Part shown: positions 46,635 through 55,079 of the stretch, piece by piece
How positions within the stretch are numbered: position 1 is the first letter of the stretch
Layout: each line of letters starts with the position of its first letter
NCBI RefSeq assembly: GCF_018603435.1
Contig: NZ_CP075682.1
Location: 1-64,000 of the forward strand
DNA from: Chryseobacterium sp. ZHDP1
GTDB taxonomy: Bacteria; Bacteroidota; Bacteroidia; Flavobacteriales; Weeksellaceae
Length of the DNA stretch: 64,000 nucleotides
Direction of reading: 5' to 3'
Notes under the pieces: model-generated
What the model saw: only the letters and a program-made list of their open reading frames with translations
Told to the model about the DNA's origin: nothing
The model's database searches: none
Position numbers and translations under genes: made by a program

Positions 46635-46784
46635 CTAATTCGGGCACAAAACAGCCGGACAGATTAATCCGGGACATCTTGGTCTTCCATCATCAGGACA
46701 GCACTTATTAGAGCAGTTTCTGATAAATCCGCTTCCTGCGATACTTTTCATTTGTTCTCTTGAAACTTTCTTTAAATTTTTCAT
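46635..46784 (-). CDS. Orphan bacteriocin-like Cys-rich peptide (49 aa)
   Basis: The minus strand encodes a 49-residue peptide with a double-glycine-type leader, MKNLKKVSREQMKSIAGSG, and a Cys-rich core reading NCSNKCCPDDGRPRCPGLIC then PAVLCPN. Six Cys (24, 28, 29, 37, 42, 47) and many Pro mark the core. The leader MKNL-K-(L/V)-SRE-(Q/N)-(M/L)-KSI-xGG and Cys/Pro core recall short Chryseobacterium proteins annotated as bacteriocin-like. Here the GG is replaced by G-S-G. No peptidase-ABC exporter, modification enzyme or immunity gene is seen within several kb. Function as a toxin, signal or envelope peptide is inference. The ORF is short enough that size-limited gene callers would miss it. 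Confidence 0.8.
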   Translation of the reverse strand: MKNLKKVSREQMKSIAGSGFIRNCSNKCCPDDGRPRCPGLICPAVLCPN

Positions 46785-46860
46785 TTTAATAATTTTTTAG
46801 CGTTGGTTTTAAATATTTTGTCATGGTAAAGTTAAAGAAAAAAATGATAGAATATTCATT

Positions 46861-46954
46861 TAGAGCTTTTTCCCGCTATCCACTGTATCTTTTTTGTTAC
46901 TGGCTCCGCTTCGCTTAGCCCGCAACAAAAAAGGATGTCGTTTCTATCGGGGCT
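46861..46954. repeat. AGCTATTTCCCGC-type repeat, second copy
   Basis: Begins AGCTTTTTCCCGCTATCC and ends CTATCGGGGCT, with inverted arms TATCTTTTTTGT and ACAAAAAAGGAT. Matches 42184-42301 in ends and arms but has a different, shorter interior. Confidence 0.78.
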
Positions 46955-47112
46955 ATGGTTGGAAGTTGCTTTATTAACATTAGGAAATAACCACAGAGTT
47001 TGTCAATCCTTAGAAATCTAAGCGCAAATCTTTCAGTCTTATATTTCTCTAATACTAAGTTTAGATTCCTGTGAAAAGACAAACTAAATTGAAAAGATTG
47101 AACAGCTTTATT

Positions 47113-47610
47113 ATCATTTGCTGAGTGAAATCGAAGATCCGAAGTAGTAAAACGCCGTTGCAAACGAAAAATATTTTCAATCCTTTTAAATAAAATCCTC
47201 GTGATCTTTGTTTTAGAAAATAGATTCTTCAATCTGCTACGCCTCTTTCAGGATGATATATCGTATTTAATTAAATTTACTTCAAAAATTTGCGATAAGA
47301 AAAACTTGCATTACACTGCTATCATTTGCTGAGTAAAACGCCATTGCGAACGAAAAATATTTTCAATCATTTTAAATAAAATCCTCGTGATCTTTGTTTT
47401 AGAAAATAGATTCTTCAATCTGCTGCGCTTCTTTCAGGATGACATATCGTATTTAATTAAATTTACTTCAAAAATTTGCTATAATAAAAACTTGCATTAC
47501 ACTGCTATCATTTGCTGAGCAGAACGCCATTGCGAACGAAAAATATTTTCAACCTTTTTAAATAAAATCTTTGCGATCTTTGTTTTAGGAAATAGATTAT
47601 TCACTGCGTT
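47113..47610. repeat. Tandem array of about 2.5 units of 186-208 bp
   Basis: Units start at 47113, 47321 and 47507, each with ATCATTTGCTGAG then GAACGAAAAATATTTTCAA..., and AAATAGATTCTTCAATCTGC. The first unit has about 22 extra bases after the start motif; the third is cut short. Units are nearly identical but not CRISPR-like (no short repeat/spacer alternation). No gene is seen in 46785-47725: the minus-strand open frame at 46915-47232 reads through repeat copies. Confidence 0.88.
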
Positions 47611-47725
47611 GCGCCTCGATCAGAACAAACTGAAAGGGAAATTATAAAAAAGCGATTTAAAATAGAAAATTAATTATTATCAATAGGAACAATTTTTGAA
47701 TTAAATTGCAACTACATTTCAGACT

Positions 47726-49372
47726 ATGTTCGATAAACAGCAAAGAAAATTAAAAAGATCTGCCCGGTTAATTTCCGTGTTAAGCAAATACGGCTTCAAA
47801 GATCTGTTGGCAAGAATGAACGGGGGAAATAAAGAGGAAATTCCCGCCAATTCCGATGAAGTCGTATCAAAAGGAACTGTTTACGAAAGAATCCGGCTCG
47901 TTTTGGAAGAACTGGGACCAACTTTTGTAAAGCTCGGACAGTCTTTCAGCAACAGAGAAGATCTTCTTCCGCCGGAACTTCTTCAGGAACTGCAGAAACT
48001 TCAGGATAAAGTGGAAACGGTTGAAATGAATGTGGAAGAAATACTGGAAAACGAATTCAGTATGTCGGTGAAAGATCATTTTGCGGATATTCAGAAACAG
48101 CCTTTGGCAACAGCATCGATTGCGCAGGTTTATAAAGCAACATTAATTGATGCAACAGAGGTTATTCTGAAAATTAGAAAATCAGATGTTCAGTCTGTGA
48201 TTGAAGACGATTTACTGCTCATCAAAGATCTGGAAAAGCTGGTCTCTTCTTATTCCGAAATAGGAGAGAAGCTCAATCTGAAACAGGCGATTTCCACCTT
48301 TGAAAAATCTTTACTGGAAGAAGTTTCTCTGATTAATGAAAAGGAAAACATCCTGCAGTTCAGAAGAAATTTTAAAAACAGCAAAGAAACCTACGTTCCA
48401 AAGGTTTATGAAGAATTTTCCAACAATAATGTTCTCTGTATGGAATTTATTGATGGGATTAAAGTGACGGATACTGCATCTCTTTTACAATACGATATTG
48501 ATCCTGTAAACATTTCCGAAACAGGTCTCAGACTTTTTGTCTCTCAGATTTTAGACTATGGATTTTTCCATGCAGATCCTCACGCAGGAAATATTTTAGT
48601 AAAAAAAGACGGAAAAGTAGTTTTTATTGATTTCGGTGCAGTTGGAAAAATCCCTCCGAATGACAAGGAAGTCCTTGAAAATCTTATTGTAAGTTTTGTA
48701 GCCAAAAATCCGCATAAAATTGTACGTTATCTGAAGAAAATGGCTATCAGTTATGAGATTCCGGATGAAAGAAGATTTGAAAATGATGTGGAAGATATTC
48801 TGAATTTCGTTCACAGCTCATCCTTAAAAGAAATTAATGCACAGGTCATCATCAATAAAATGAAAGATGTTCTGAAAGACAACCGTCTTCATATGCCGGA
48901 TTACTTTTATCTTTTATTCAAAGGGATCAGTCTTATTGAAGGAGTGGGAAGAACTATAAATCCGGACTTGGATGTGGTAAAAAGTCTTCATCCTTACACC
49001 AAAAAAATATTTACTAAAAAAATAAGTCCGAAAAATATTGTAAAAACAGGAATGGACAGAATGCTCATGTTTACAGACAGTGTAGATGAAATTCCCAAAG
49101 AACTGCGTTCTGTTTTACAGAAATTAGACGAAAATAAATTCACCGTTTCCAGCGAAATAAAGAATATTGAAAAAACAAACCAGCTGATAAAATCAAGCAT
49201 TATCAATCTTATTCTGGCAATGATTTTAGGCGCAAATATCATTGCAACGGCAATTGTATTTACTTCAGAATCGGGTCCGAGAATCGGGGAGTTGTCTTTG
49301 GTAGCTGTTTTAGGATTTATATTTTCTGTATTTTTAGTAATTGTTATTTTACTGAGGGTTACGAGAAAGTAA
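47726..49372 (+). CDS. AarF/UbiB-family (ABC1) kinase-like protein
   Basis: The 548-residue product has the ABC1 kinase-like core: PLATASIAQVYKATL (the Ala-rich nucleotide loop), the invariant Lys in LKIRKSDV, the catalytic loop FHADPHAGNILVKKDG and the metal motif FIDFGAVGKI. The C-terminus has two membrane helices (SIINLILAMILGANIIATAI and LSLVAVLGFIFSVFLVIVIL). UbiB-type members support quinone biosynthesis or lipid handling. Isolated gene; exact role is inference. Confidence 0.93.
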   Translation: MFDKQQRKLKRSARLISVLSKYGFKDLLARMNGGNKEEIPANSDEVVSKGTVYERIRLVLEELGPTFVKLGQSFSNREDLLPPELLQELQKLQDKVETVEMNVEEILENEFSMSVKDHFADIQKQPLATASIAQVYKATLIDATEVILKIRKSDVQSVIEDDLLLIKDLEKLVSSYSEIGEKLNLKQAISTFEKSLLEEVSLINEKENILQFRRNFKNSKETYVPKVYEEFSNNNVLCMEFIDGIKVTDTASLLQYDIDPVNISETGLRLFVSQILDYGFFHADPHAGNILVKKDGKVVFIDFGAVGKIPPNDKEVLENLIVSFVAKNPHKIVRYLKKMAISYEIPDERRFENDVEDILNFVHSSSLKEINAQVIINKMKDVLKDNRLHMPDYFYLLFKGISLIEGVGRTINPDLDVVKSLHPYTKKIFTKKISPKNIVKTGMDRMLMFTDSVDEIPKELRSVLQKLDENKFTVSSEIKNIEKTNQLIKSSIINLILAMILGANIIATAIVFTSESGPRIGELSLVAVLGFIFSVFLVIVILLRVTRK

Positions 49373-49468
49373 TTTAAAACTGAAAAACTATTCAGAGCTT
49401 ATTAAATTTTTGACGTGCCGTGAAAAACAGATTTAAAATTGAATATATTTGTTTTTCAAAAAATACAA

Positions 49469-50833
49469 ATGCAACGCAGAAAATTTATTAAGAATACTTT
49501 AGCAGGTCTTCCCCTTATATTTTTAGCACCTTCTTTGCTGGCAAACTCATGTTCTTCGGAAGATGAAACTGAAACTCCTAACGGAAAATCTGTCATCGTT
49601 ATTGGAGCTGGAATTTCCGGTCTTGCTGCAGCCAAAAAATTGAAAGAAAAAGGCTTTGAGGTTACAGTTTTAGAAGCTCAGGAGAAAGTTGGAGGAAGAT
49701 TAAAGACCAACAGAAGTCTGGGAATTCCTTTTGATGAAGGAGCAAGCTGGATTCACGGAATTAATGGCAATCCGATAACAAATCTTGCGCAGCAGGCAGG
49801 AATGCAGACTTTTGAAACGGTTGATGACAGCAGAAAATCTTACGATATTGGAGGAATTCTGCGGAGTAATACCGTATTTGATAATACGGAAACCGAATAT
49901 TACAATATTCTTTCCACTTTAAAAAACAGCGGAAATCCGGCGCAAAGCTTTCAGACCGTTTTTCAAAATTTATATCCGGATAAATTCAACAACAGGCTAT
50001 GGAAATTTTTTCTTTCTACCTACTTCACTTTCGACAGGGGAGATCTGGATAAGGTTTCTTCCGTGCTTTATGATGAAGGAGAAGAATTTGGAGGAGTAGA
50101 AAAAATAGCAACCAATGGTTATGATACGATTGCCAGTTTTTTATCTTCCGGATTAAATATCAGACTCAATGAAAGAGTTAGCAAAATAGATTACAGCAAT
50201 GCCAAAATAAAGATAACTCATAACGGAAGTATTTCAGAGGCAGATTATGTAATTGTAAGTGTTCCGTTGGGGGTTTTAAAAGCCAATAAAATTGAATTTC
50301 TTCCCTCACTTCCTGCTGCAAAGCAAAACGCTATCCAAAAAGTGGGAATGAACTGTGTAAATAAATTTCTTTTAATATGGAACACTGCTTTTTGGGATGA
50401 TGTACAGTATATTTCTTACACACCTGAAATTAGAGATAAGTTTAATTATTTTGTGAATGTAAAGAAATTCAGTCCAAATGCAAATGCTTTAATGACTTTT
50501 GCCTACGCAGATTATGCAAGACAGACAGAGACGATGTCAGATTCTCAGGTTATCTCAGAAATCATGAGTCATCTGAAAGATATTTATGGAAACAGCATTC
50601 CGAATCCGGTAAATTTGCTGCGTACCAAATGGCAGAATAATGAAAATTCTTTCGGTTCCTATTCCTATACGGCAGTCGGTACAGAAATGTCTCATTTCGA
50701 TGATTTGGCAGAAGAGGTAAACGATAGACTTTTCTTTGCCGGAGAACACACGGAAGCAGATTATTTTTCAACCGCTCACGGTGCTTACTTAAGCGGAATT
50801 CGGGAAGCTGATAAAATTATAGCGCTGCTTTAA
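49469..50833 (+). CDS. Flavin-containing amine oxidase, Tat-exported or lipid-anchored
   Basis: The 454-residue protein starts with RRKFIKNTLAGLPLIFLAPS and a Cys after LLANS, combining a twin-arginine-like start with a lipobox-like site, so it is likely periplasmic and maybe a lipoprotein. FAD binding is shown by VIVIGAGISGLAAAKKL and DEGASWIHG, and the C-terminal FAGEHTEADYFSTAHGAYLS fits monoamine-oxidase-family enzymes. The frame is open from a TTG at 49439, but 49469 is the first ATG and gives the better signal sequence. Substrate (amine or polyamine) unknown. TATATTTG at 49444-49451 could be its -7 box. Confidence 0.9.
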   Translation: MQRRKFIKNTLAGLPLIFLAPSLLANSCSSEDETETPNGKSVIVIGAGISGLAAAKKLKEKGFEVTVLEAQEKVGGRLKTNRSLGIPFDEGASWIHGINGNPITNLAQQAGMQTFETVDDSRKSYDIGGILRSNTVFDNTETEYYNILSTLKNSGNPAQSFQTVFQNLYPDKFNNRLWKFFLSTYFTFDRGDLDKVSSVLYDEGEEFGGVEKIATNGYDTIASFLSSGLNIRLNERVSKIDYSNAKIKITHNGSISEADYVIVSVPLGVLKANKIEFLPSLPAAKQNAIQKVGMNCVNKFLLIWNTAFWDDVQYISYTPEIRDKFNYFVNVKKFSPNANALMTFAYADYARQTETMSDSQVISEIMSHLKDIYGNSIPNPVNLLRTKWQNNENSFGSYSYTAVGTEMSHFDDLAEEVNDRLFFAGEHTEADYFSTAHGAYLSGIREADKIIALL

Positions 50834-50852
50834 ATGAAGTAATAGACTTAAA

Positions 50853-51200
50853 TTATTTTTCTTCAATTCCGAAATCTTTCATCAGCTCAAATCCGTAATT
50901 TCTTAAAGTTGAAATAATTTCTACAGCTTTTTTACCGCGTTCTGTAATATTGTATTCAGTTCTTGGAGGAACTTCCGGAAATATTTCTTTGGAAATAAAG
51001 CCGTCTTCCAGCAATTCTTTTAAACTCTTAGAAAGCATCCTGTCTGAAATATGAGGAATGCTGTTAGCCAATTCCGAGTAACGCCATGCTTTGTCTTTCA
51101 GACGCCAGAGAATAGGCATTTTATAGGTTCCGCCTATTTTGCTCATGGCAAATTCAACAGGATTGTGAAAAAGGTGCTTATCCGAAACAAAATCAGGCAT
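50853..51200 (-). CDS. HxlR-family transcriptional regulator (no cysteine)
   Basis: The 115-residue winged-helix protein has the HxlR pattern: AMSKIGGTYKMPILWRLKDK, RYSELANSIPHISDRMLSKS and LLEDGFISKEIFPEVPPRTE followed by YNITERGKKAVEII. It contains no Cys, unlike the HypR/YodB type that senses electrophiles through an N-terminal Cys. It is divergent from the PfpI-OsmC-dehydrogenase operon and likely regulates it by another signal. Confidence 0.9.
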   Translation of the reverse strand: MPDFVSDKHLFHNPVEFAMSKIGGTYKMPILWRLKDKAWRYSELANSIPHISDRMLSKSLKELLEDGFISKEIFPEVPPRTEYNITERGKKAVEIISTLRNYGFELMKDFGIEEK

Positions 51201-51224
51201 ACTTACATTTTTGTGTGTTTCTTA

Positions 51225-51271
51225 CAAAGATAGCCATTATTGATTTTCTTTCCTACTCAGAATTATCTTTG
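51225..51271. promoter_or_regulatory. Divergent -7 boxes of the HxlR/PfpI region
   Basis: TATCTTTG on the minus strand (51225-51232) and TATCTTTG on the plus strand (51264-51271) face outward, serving the HxlR gene and the 51313 operon. The 31 nt between them would hold the operator. Confidence 0.65.
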
Positions 51272-51312
51272 TTTCATCAAAATTAGAGATTTTAAAATCA
51301 AAAAAACAAAAA

Positions 51313-52077
51313 ATGGAAAAAGTAAAAGAAGTAAATAGTTATGTTCATTTTCACGGAGCTCCCGTAAAAGGTAAAATTCTGATGGTGGCAAGCTCGCCGA
51401 GTGTGAGTAAACAGACCAATTGGCCAATCGGTTTCTGGGCAGCAGAATTAACTCATCCTTTAAGAGTCTTTCAGGAAGCAGGTTACGAAGTGGAACTGGT
51501 TTCAACAGAAGGAGGAAAACTGGAAATGGACGGCTATTCCAATCCTTTGGACGAAAGCGGTTATTCTACACATGATGTAATTTCTTTAGGGTACATACAG
51601 AAAACTGACTTTAACGAGATGCTTGAAAATACAAGAAAACTGACTGAAGTTAATGCAAAAGATTATGATGCGGTTTTTCTGGTTGGCGGACAGGGACCGA
51701 TGTACACTTTCAGAGGAAATAAAGATCTGGAACAATTATTTGTGAGTTTCTATGAAAGCGGAAAGCCAAGCGCAGCGGTTTGCCATTCAACAACATTATT
51801 ATTGGAAGCTAAAAAATCAAATGGTGAATTATTAGTAAAAGGAAAAACCTGGACCGGTTTTGCTGACGCAGAAGAAGAGTTTGCAGATCAGGCGGTCGGA
51901 ATGAAAATTCAGCCTTACAGAATTGAAGAAGAAGCTAGAAAATTACAGGAAACAACATTTAAAGTTGCGGCTCCGTTTAGTTCATACGCTATTCAGGACG
52001 GGAATTTAATTACCGGACAACAGCAGAATTCGGGAGCGGCTGCTGCAGAATTAGTTGTAGCGCTTTTAAGTAAATAA
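51313..52077 (+). CDS. DJ-1/PfpI-family protein (Hsp31-like class I glutamine amidotransferase fold)
   Basis: The 254-residue product has the nucleophile elbow AAVCHSTTLLLE (C157, then H158), with E45 (WAAELTHP) as the likely third active residue. The blocks KILMVASSPS and LVGGQGPMYTFRG are those of the Hsp31/YhbO-like group. Members act as glyoxalase III or deglycase/chaperones against reactive aldehydes. It is first of three genes (with OsmC and NAD(P)-binding proteins) under the divergent HxlR regulator. Confidence 0.92.
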   Translation: MEKVKEVNSYVHFHGAPVKGKILMVASSPSVSKQTNWPIGFWAAELTHPLRVFQEAGYEVELVSTEGGKLEMDGYSNPLDESGYSTHDVISLGYIQKTDFNEMLENTRKLTEVNAKDYDAVFLVGGQGPMYTFRGNKDLEQLFVSFYESGKPSAAVCHSTTLLLEAKKSNGELLVKGKTWTGFADAEEEFADQAVGMKIQPYRIEEEARKLQETTFKVAAPFSSYAIQDGNLITGQQQNSGAAAAELVVALLSK

Positions 52078-52111
52078 TGTATTACGGTTTAAGATGGATT
52101 AAATAAAATAT

Positions 52112-52528
52112 ATGCAGATCAAAAGAAAATCAACCGCAGTGTGGAGCGGAACCGGGAAAGACGGAAAAGGAAATCTTACAACACAAAGTACAGTTTTAAA
52201 CGAAACCCAATATGGTTTTAATTCTCGTTTTGCTGACGGAATAGGAACGAATCCTGAAGAACTGATTGCTGCAGCTCACGCCGGTTGCTTCAGTATGAAA
52301 CTGGCGTTTAATTTACAGGCTGCAGGTTTTTCGGCAGATGAATTGAAAACTGATTGTGAAATCGTTCTGGAAGATGGAAGCATTACTCAGTCTAACATTA
52401 CTTTGGCAGCAAAAGTTTCCGGAATTGAAGCTGAGAAATTTGAGGAGCTTGTAAAAGATGCTGAAGCCAATTGTCCGGTTTCTAAACTGCTGAATGCAAA
52501 AATTACCGTAAATTTCACGTTAAACTAA
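52112..52528 (+). CDS. OsmC-family peroxiredoxin
   Basis: The 138-residue product has the OsmC fold with the two redox Cys: AAHAGCFSMKLA (C59) and EANCPVSKLLNA (C121). OsmC/Ohr proteins reduce organic hydroperoxides. YGFNSRFADGIGTNPEELIA matches OsmC more than Ohr. It sits between the PfpI-like and dehydrogenase genes, with only 4 bp to the latter. Confidence 0.94.
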   Translation: MQIKRKSTAVWSGTGKDGKGNLTTQSTVLNETQYGFNSRFADGIGTNPEELIAAAHAGCFSMKLAFNLQAAGFSADELKTDCEIVLEDGSITQSNITLAAKVSGIEAEKFEELVKDAEANCPVSKLLNAKITVNFTLN

Positions 52529-52532
52529 AAGT

Positions 52533-53147
52533 ATGAATATAGCAATCATCGGCTCCGGAAATGTTGGCGGAGCTTTGGCTCAACAATGGATAAAAGCGGG
52601 TCATACTGTTTTAATAGGCGCGCAATTTCCTTTAAGTGAAAAAAATATTTCCCTTGCAACAAAAATCGGGGAAGATCGCTTTGCGGTGATCGAAAATGCG
52701 GTGAAGCAGTGTGAAGTAATTCTTATCGCAACACCTCCAACGGCGATTTTTGAAGTGATTGAACAGTTAGGCGATGTTTCGGGAAAAGTAATTATTGATG
52801 CTACCAATGCAGTAATGAAGTCTCCGGAACCTTACAAAACAGTGTATCACGCTTTGGCAGATAAAACCAACGCAGAAATCGTAAAATGTTTTAACACAAC
52901 AGGTTTTGAAAATATGCTCGATCCGATATACAATGGTGAAGGAATCGATATGTTTATGGCAGGAGACAGCGAAAAAGCAAAAGAAGTCGCTAAAAGGCTT
53001 GCTTTGGATTGTGGTTTTGCTTCCTGTACAGACTTTGGAAAAGCGGATAAAGTAGAACTGCTGGAAAAATTTGCACTTTCGTGGATCAATCTCGCCATTA
53101 TGCAAGGTTACGGAAGAGATATGGCTTTTAAGATTTTGAAAAGATAA
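52533..53147 (+). CDS. NAD(P)-binding oxidoreductase, F420-dependent-reductase-like
   Basis: The 204-residue product has a Rossmann N-terminus (IAIIGSGNVGGALAQQW) and a central TPPTAIFEVIEQLGDVSGKV block typical of NADPH-dependent F420 reductase-like/TrkA-like proteins. CFNTTGFENMLDP fits this family too. Flavobacteria lack F420 so far as is known to me, so it probably uses NADP with another acceptor. Last gene of the HxlR-controlled operon, ended by the terminator at 53154. Confidence 0.85.
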   Translation: MNIAIIGSGNVGGALAQQWIKAGHTVLIGAQFPLSEKNISLATKIGEDRFAVIENAVKQCEVILIATPPTAIFEVIEQLGDVSGKVIIDATNAVMKSPEPYKTVYHALADKTNAEIVKCFNTTGFENMLDPIYNGEGIDMFMAGDSEKAKEVAKRLALDCGFASCTDFGKADKVELLEKFALSWINLAIMQGYGRDMAFKILKR

Positions 53148-53153
53148 ATTATA

Positions 53154-53187
53154 AAAAAGGCTGAAGTTTAAAATTTCAGCCTTTTTG
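53154..53187. terminator. Bidirectional terminator between convergent operons
   Basis: AAAAAGGCTGAA (53154-53165) and TTCAGCCTTTTT (53175-53186) form a perfect 12-bp stem with a 9-nt loop; A- and T-runs suit both directions. Confidence 0.93.
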
Positions 53188-53188
53188 T

Positions 53189-53935
53189 TTATCTTTTCAT
53201 TCCGCTATACATTCCGTTTCTTGTAAACTTTGAGTTTTTATCAATTTCAAAACAAACAAGTATGCAGGTTTCATCTACAGATAAAATTTGGGACTTATTA
53301 TCAAGAATGACGCTGTCACCTTGCTGCAAGAAAGTTTCATTTACATTCACTTTTCCGTCGAAAATATAAATAAAATATACAGAGTTTTCAAAATACGAAT
53401 CGGGTAATCTGATGTTGTTTTTTTCCGCTTCCATATCATACACCAAAATATTGCTTTTGATTTCAAGCGATGCATTACTGCCTTTTACACCTGCTACGAG
53501 CCGCCATTCATTCTTGCTTAATTTTCCGGCATTGGCAAACTGTACCTGTGGCAGATCGTCTTCGTTCTCAGGTCTTATAAAAATCTGCAAAAGCCGTACA
53601 TCTTCTGTAAATCTCTCAGCAGGAATACTTTCTTCGTGATAAATACCGCTTCCTGCATTCATCAGCATTAAATTCTCCGGTGTTACTGCGATTTCCTTAC
53701 CCGTGCTGTCTTTGTGGAGCATTGTACCGCTTCGCATCAGCGTAAGTATTTCGTCATTTTTGTGAGGATGCATCCCTACAAATGCGCCCGGTTTAAGATG
53801 AGCATCATCAAATCTGCCTAAATTATAAAATCCAAGATCATGATCAGCCGTATTTCTTCCGGGAATTACAATATTAATATGAAAATCTCCGTGTCCGGCT
53901 TTTTGTCTTTCAGAAGCTTTATTTATTGTGAACAT
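53189..53935 (-). CDS. Pirin-family bicupin protein
   Basis: The 248-residue product shows the pirin metal-binding cupin, HLKPGAFVGMHPHKNDEILT and NAGSGIYHEESIPAERF, plus a second degenerate cupin with FIYIFDGKVNVNETFLQQGD. It differs clearly from the pirin at 35501, so the two are not recent copies. It lies 61 bp downstream of the isochorismatase-like gene on the same strand, likely one operon opposite the HxlR gene at 54705. Confidence 0.9.
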   Translation of the reverse strand: MFTINKASERQKAGHGDFHINIVIPGRNTADHDLGFYNLGRFDDAHLKPGAFVGMHPHKNDEILTLMRSGTMLHKDSTGKEIAVTPENLMLMNAGSGIYHEESIPAERFTEDVRLLQIFIRPENEDDLPQVQFANAGKLSKNEWRLVAGVKGSNASLEIKSNILVYDMEAEKNNIRLPDSYFENSVYFIYIFDGKVNVNETFLQQGDSVILDNKSQILSVDETCILVCFEIDKNSKFTRNGMYSGMKR

Positions 53936-53996
53936 AAAAAAGTTATTAAAAAAAAAATAAATGAATCCTTAAATTGAGAACCCATTTATTCTTAAT

Positions 53997-54590
53997 TTAT
54001 GCCATAGATGGTAAAACATCAGAAAACAAGATACCTAATAATTCTCCGCCTTCCGGTCTTGCCCAGTCTTCAGCAATTTCTGCCATAAGCGTATTAGTGG
54101 CAGTTAAAACAACTCCTGCTTTTGCCATTCTCTGCTGGCTTAGTTTTTCACTTAAATCAAACGGAGAACCGGATGCATCCATTACAGCCTGTACATTAAA
54201 ACCTTCTTCAACAGCACTGATAGCCGGATAAACAAGACAGACATCCGTTGTTACTCCTGCCATAATTAAATTTTTCTTTCCCGTTGCCAAGACTGCATCC
54301 CGAAAATCTGTATGCTCCCAACAGTTTACAATTCCTTCTCTTTTTATTCTTTTTTCGAATGCCTCAGGAAGAATTTCTGCTAATGCGGGCATTAAAGGTC
54401 CTTGTGCGGCATATTCCTGACTGCCTGTAAATATAACAGGAATATTAAGAACTTTTGCCATTTTTGCCAAAGCCAGTGTTTTCTTTTCAACTTCTTCCAG
54501 AGGAATATTTTTGATGAGTTTCATTGTTCCCACTTGGTGATCTATAAGCAATAAAGCGGTGTTGTCTGATGTGAATTTTGTTGTATTCAT
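53997..54590 (-). CDS. Isochorismatase-family hydrolase (YcaC-like)
   Basis: The 197-residue product has the cysteine-hydrolase layout: ALLLIDHQVG with the active Asp, and MAGVTTDVCLVYPAISAVEE with the nucleophile Cys. Hydrolases of this YcaC type act on small amides or esters of unknown identity. The frame is open to 54620, but the ATG at 54590 (MNTTKFTSDN) is the likely start, because the extra residues are unusual for the family. Its promoter lies in the shared 54591-54704 gap, with the HxlR gene on the other strand. Confidence 0.9.
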   Translation of the reverse strand: MNTTKFTSDNTALLLIDHQVGTMKLIKNIPLEEVEKKTLALAKMAKVLNIPVIFTGSQEYAAQGPLMPALAEILPEAFEKRIKREGIVNCWEHTDFRDAVLATGKKNLIMAGVTTDVCLVYPAISAVEEGFNVQAVMDASGSPFDLSEKLSQQRMAKAGVVLTATNTLMAEIAEDWARPEGGELLGILFSDVLPSMA

Positions 54591-54633
54591 TTGTTTTGTT
54601 ATTTTAAATATGTATTGCAAAATTAAAATGCTT

Positions 54634-54680
54634 ACTATACTTTTGCAATAAGTGTATAAAATGTATATTAGTATACTTTA
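54634..54680. promoter_or_regulatory. Possible HxlR operator
   Basis: ACTATAC (54634-54640) and AGTATAC (54670-54676), with GTGTATAAA and TGTATATTA between, make a set of near-palindromic TAT-AC motifs between two divergent genes. This is where HxlR proteins usually bind. The exact site is a guess. Confidence 0.4.
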
Positions 54681-54704
54681 ATATAGTTATTTAAATAATA
54701 GGCA

Positions 54705-55046
54705 ATGCAAGAGAAAATAGAAATTCAGCCGGTAATGGATGCACTGGAAGTTATTGGCGGAAAATGGAAGTTTCCCATTTTATATAGTTTATGCAGCGGA
54801 AAAAAGAGATTTAAAGACTTATTGGGAGATATCGGAAAGATTACGCCCAAAATGCTTAGTCTTGAACTAAAAGATTTGGAAATAAACGGGCTGATAACCA
54901 GAACGGCTATTGCAACTGTTCCTGTGACGGTAGAATATGAAATGACGGAGTATGGTCTTACATTAAAACCTGTATTGGTTCATATTCAGGATTGGGGCAA
55001 AAAACACCGCGAGAAAATTATTAATGAAAGCAGGAATGCAAAATAA
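54705..55046 (+). CDS. HxlR-family transcriptional regulator (one cysteine)
   Basis: The 113-residue winged-helix protein shows ALEVIGGKWKFPILYSLCSG (Cys at 30, on the first helix), RFKDLLGDIGKITPKMLSLE, and VEYEMTEYGLTLKPVL. The Cys is at the place where HypR-like regulators carry their redox thiol, but the exact alignment needs testing. Divergent from the isochorismatase-pirin pair, which it likely regulates. Confidence 0.91.
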   Translation: MQEKIEIQPVMDALEVIGGKWKFPILYSLCSGKKRFKDLLGDIGKITPKMLSLELKDLEINGLITRTAIATVPVTVEYEMTEYGLTLKPVLVHIQDWGKKHREKIINESRNAK

Positions 55047-55067
55047 GGGCTTCAAAAATTAATTGTC

Positions 55068-55075
55068 TATCTTTG
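55068..55075 (+). promoter_or_regulatory. -7 box of the helicase gene, close to ATG
   Basis: TATCTTTG lies only four bases before the ATG at 55080, the same spacing as at 5325-5337 and 63370-63382. A clear -33 TTG was not found at the right distance. A leaderless mRNA is possible. Confidence 0.5.
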
Positions 55076-55079
55076 CAAA

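Noticed and set aside
46915..47232. Minus-strand open frame of 105 codons
   Set aside because: It reads across the AGCTATTTCCCGC repeat and the first tandem unit; composition and position fit repeat translation, not a gene.
47113..47610. CRISPR array
   Set aside because: Units are 186-208 bp and nearly identical throughout; there are no short repeats separated by unique spacers and no cas genes.
35501..53935. Recent duplication of the two pirin genes
   Set aside because: The products differ in length and in most motif residues; they are distant family members.
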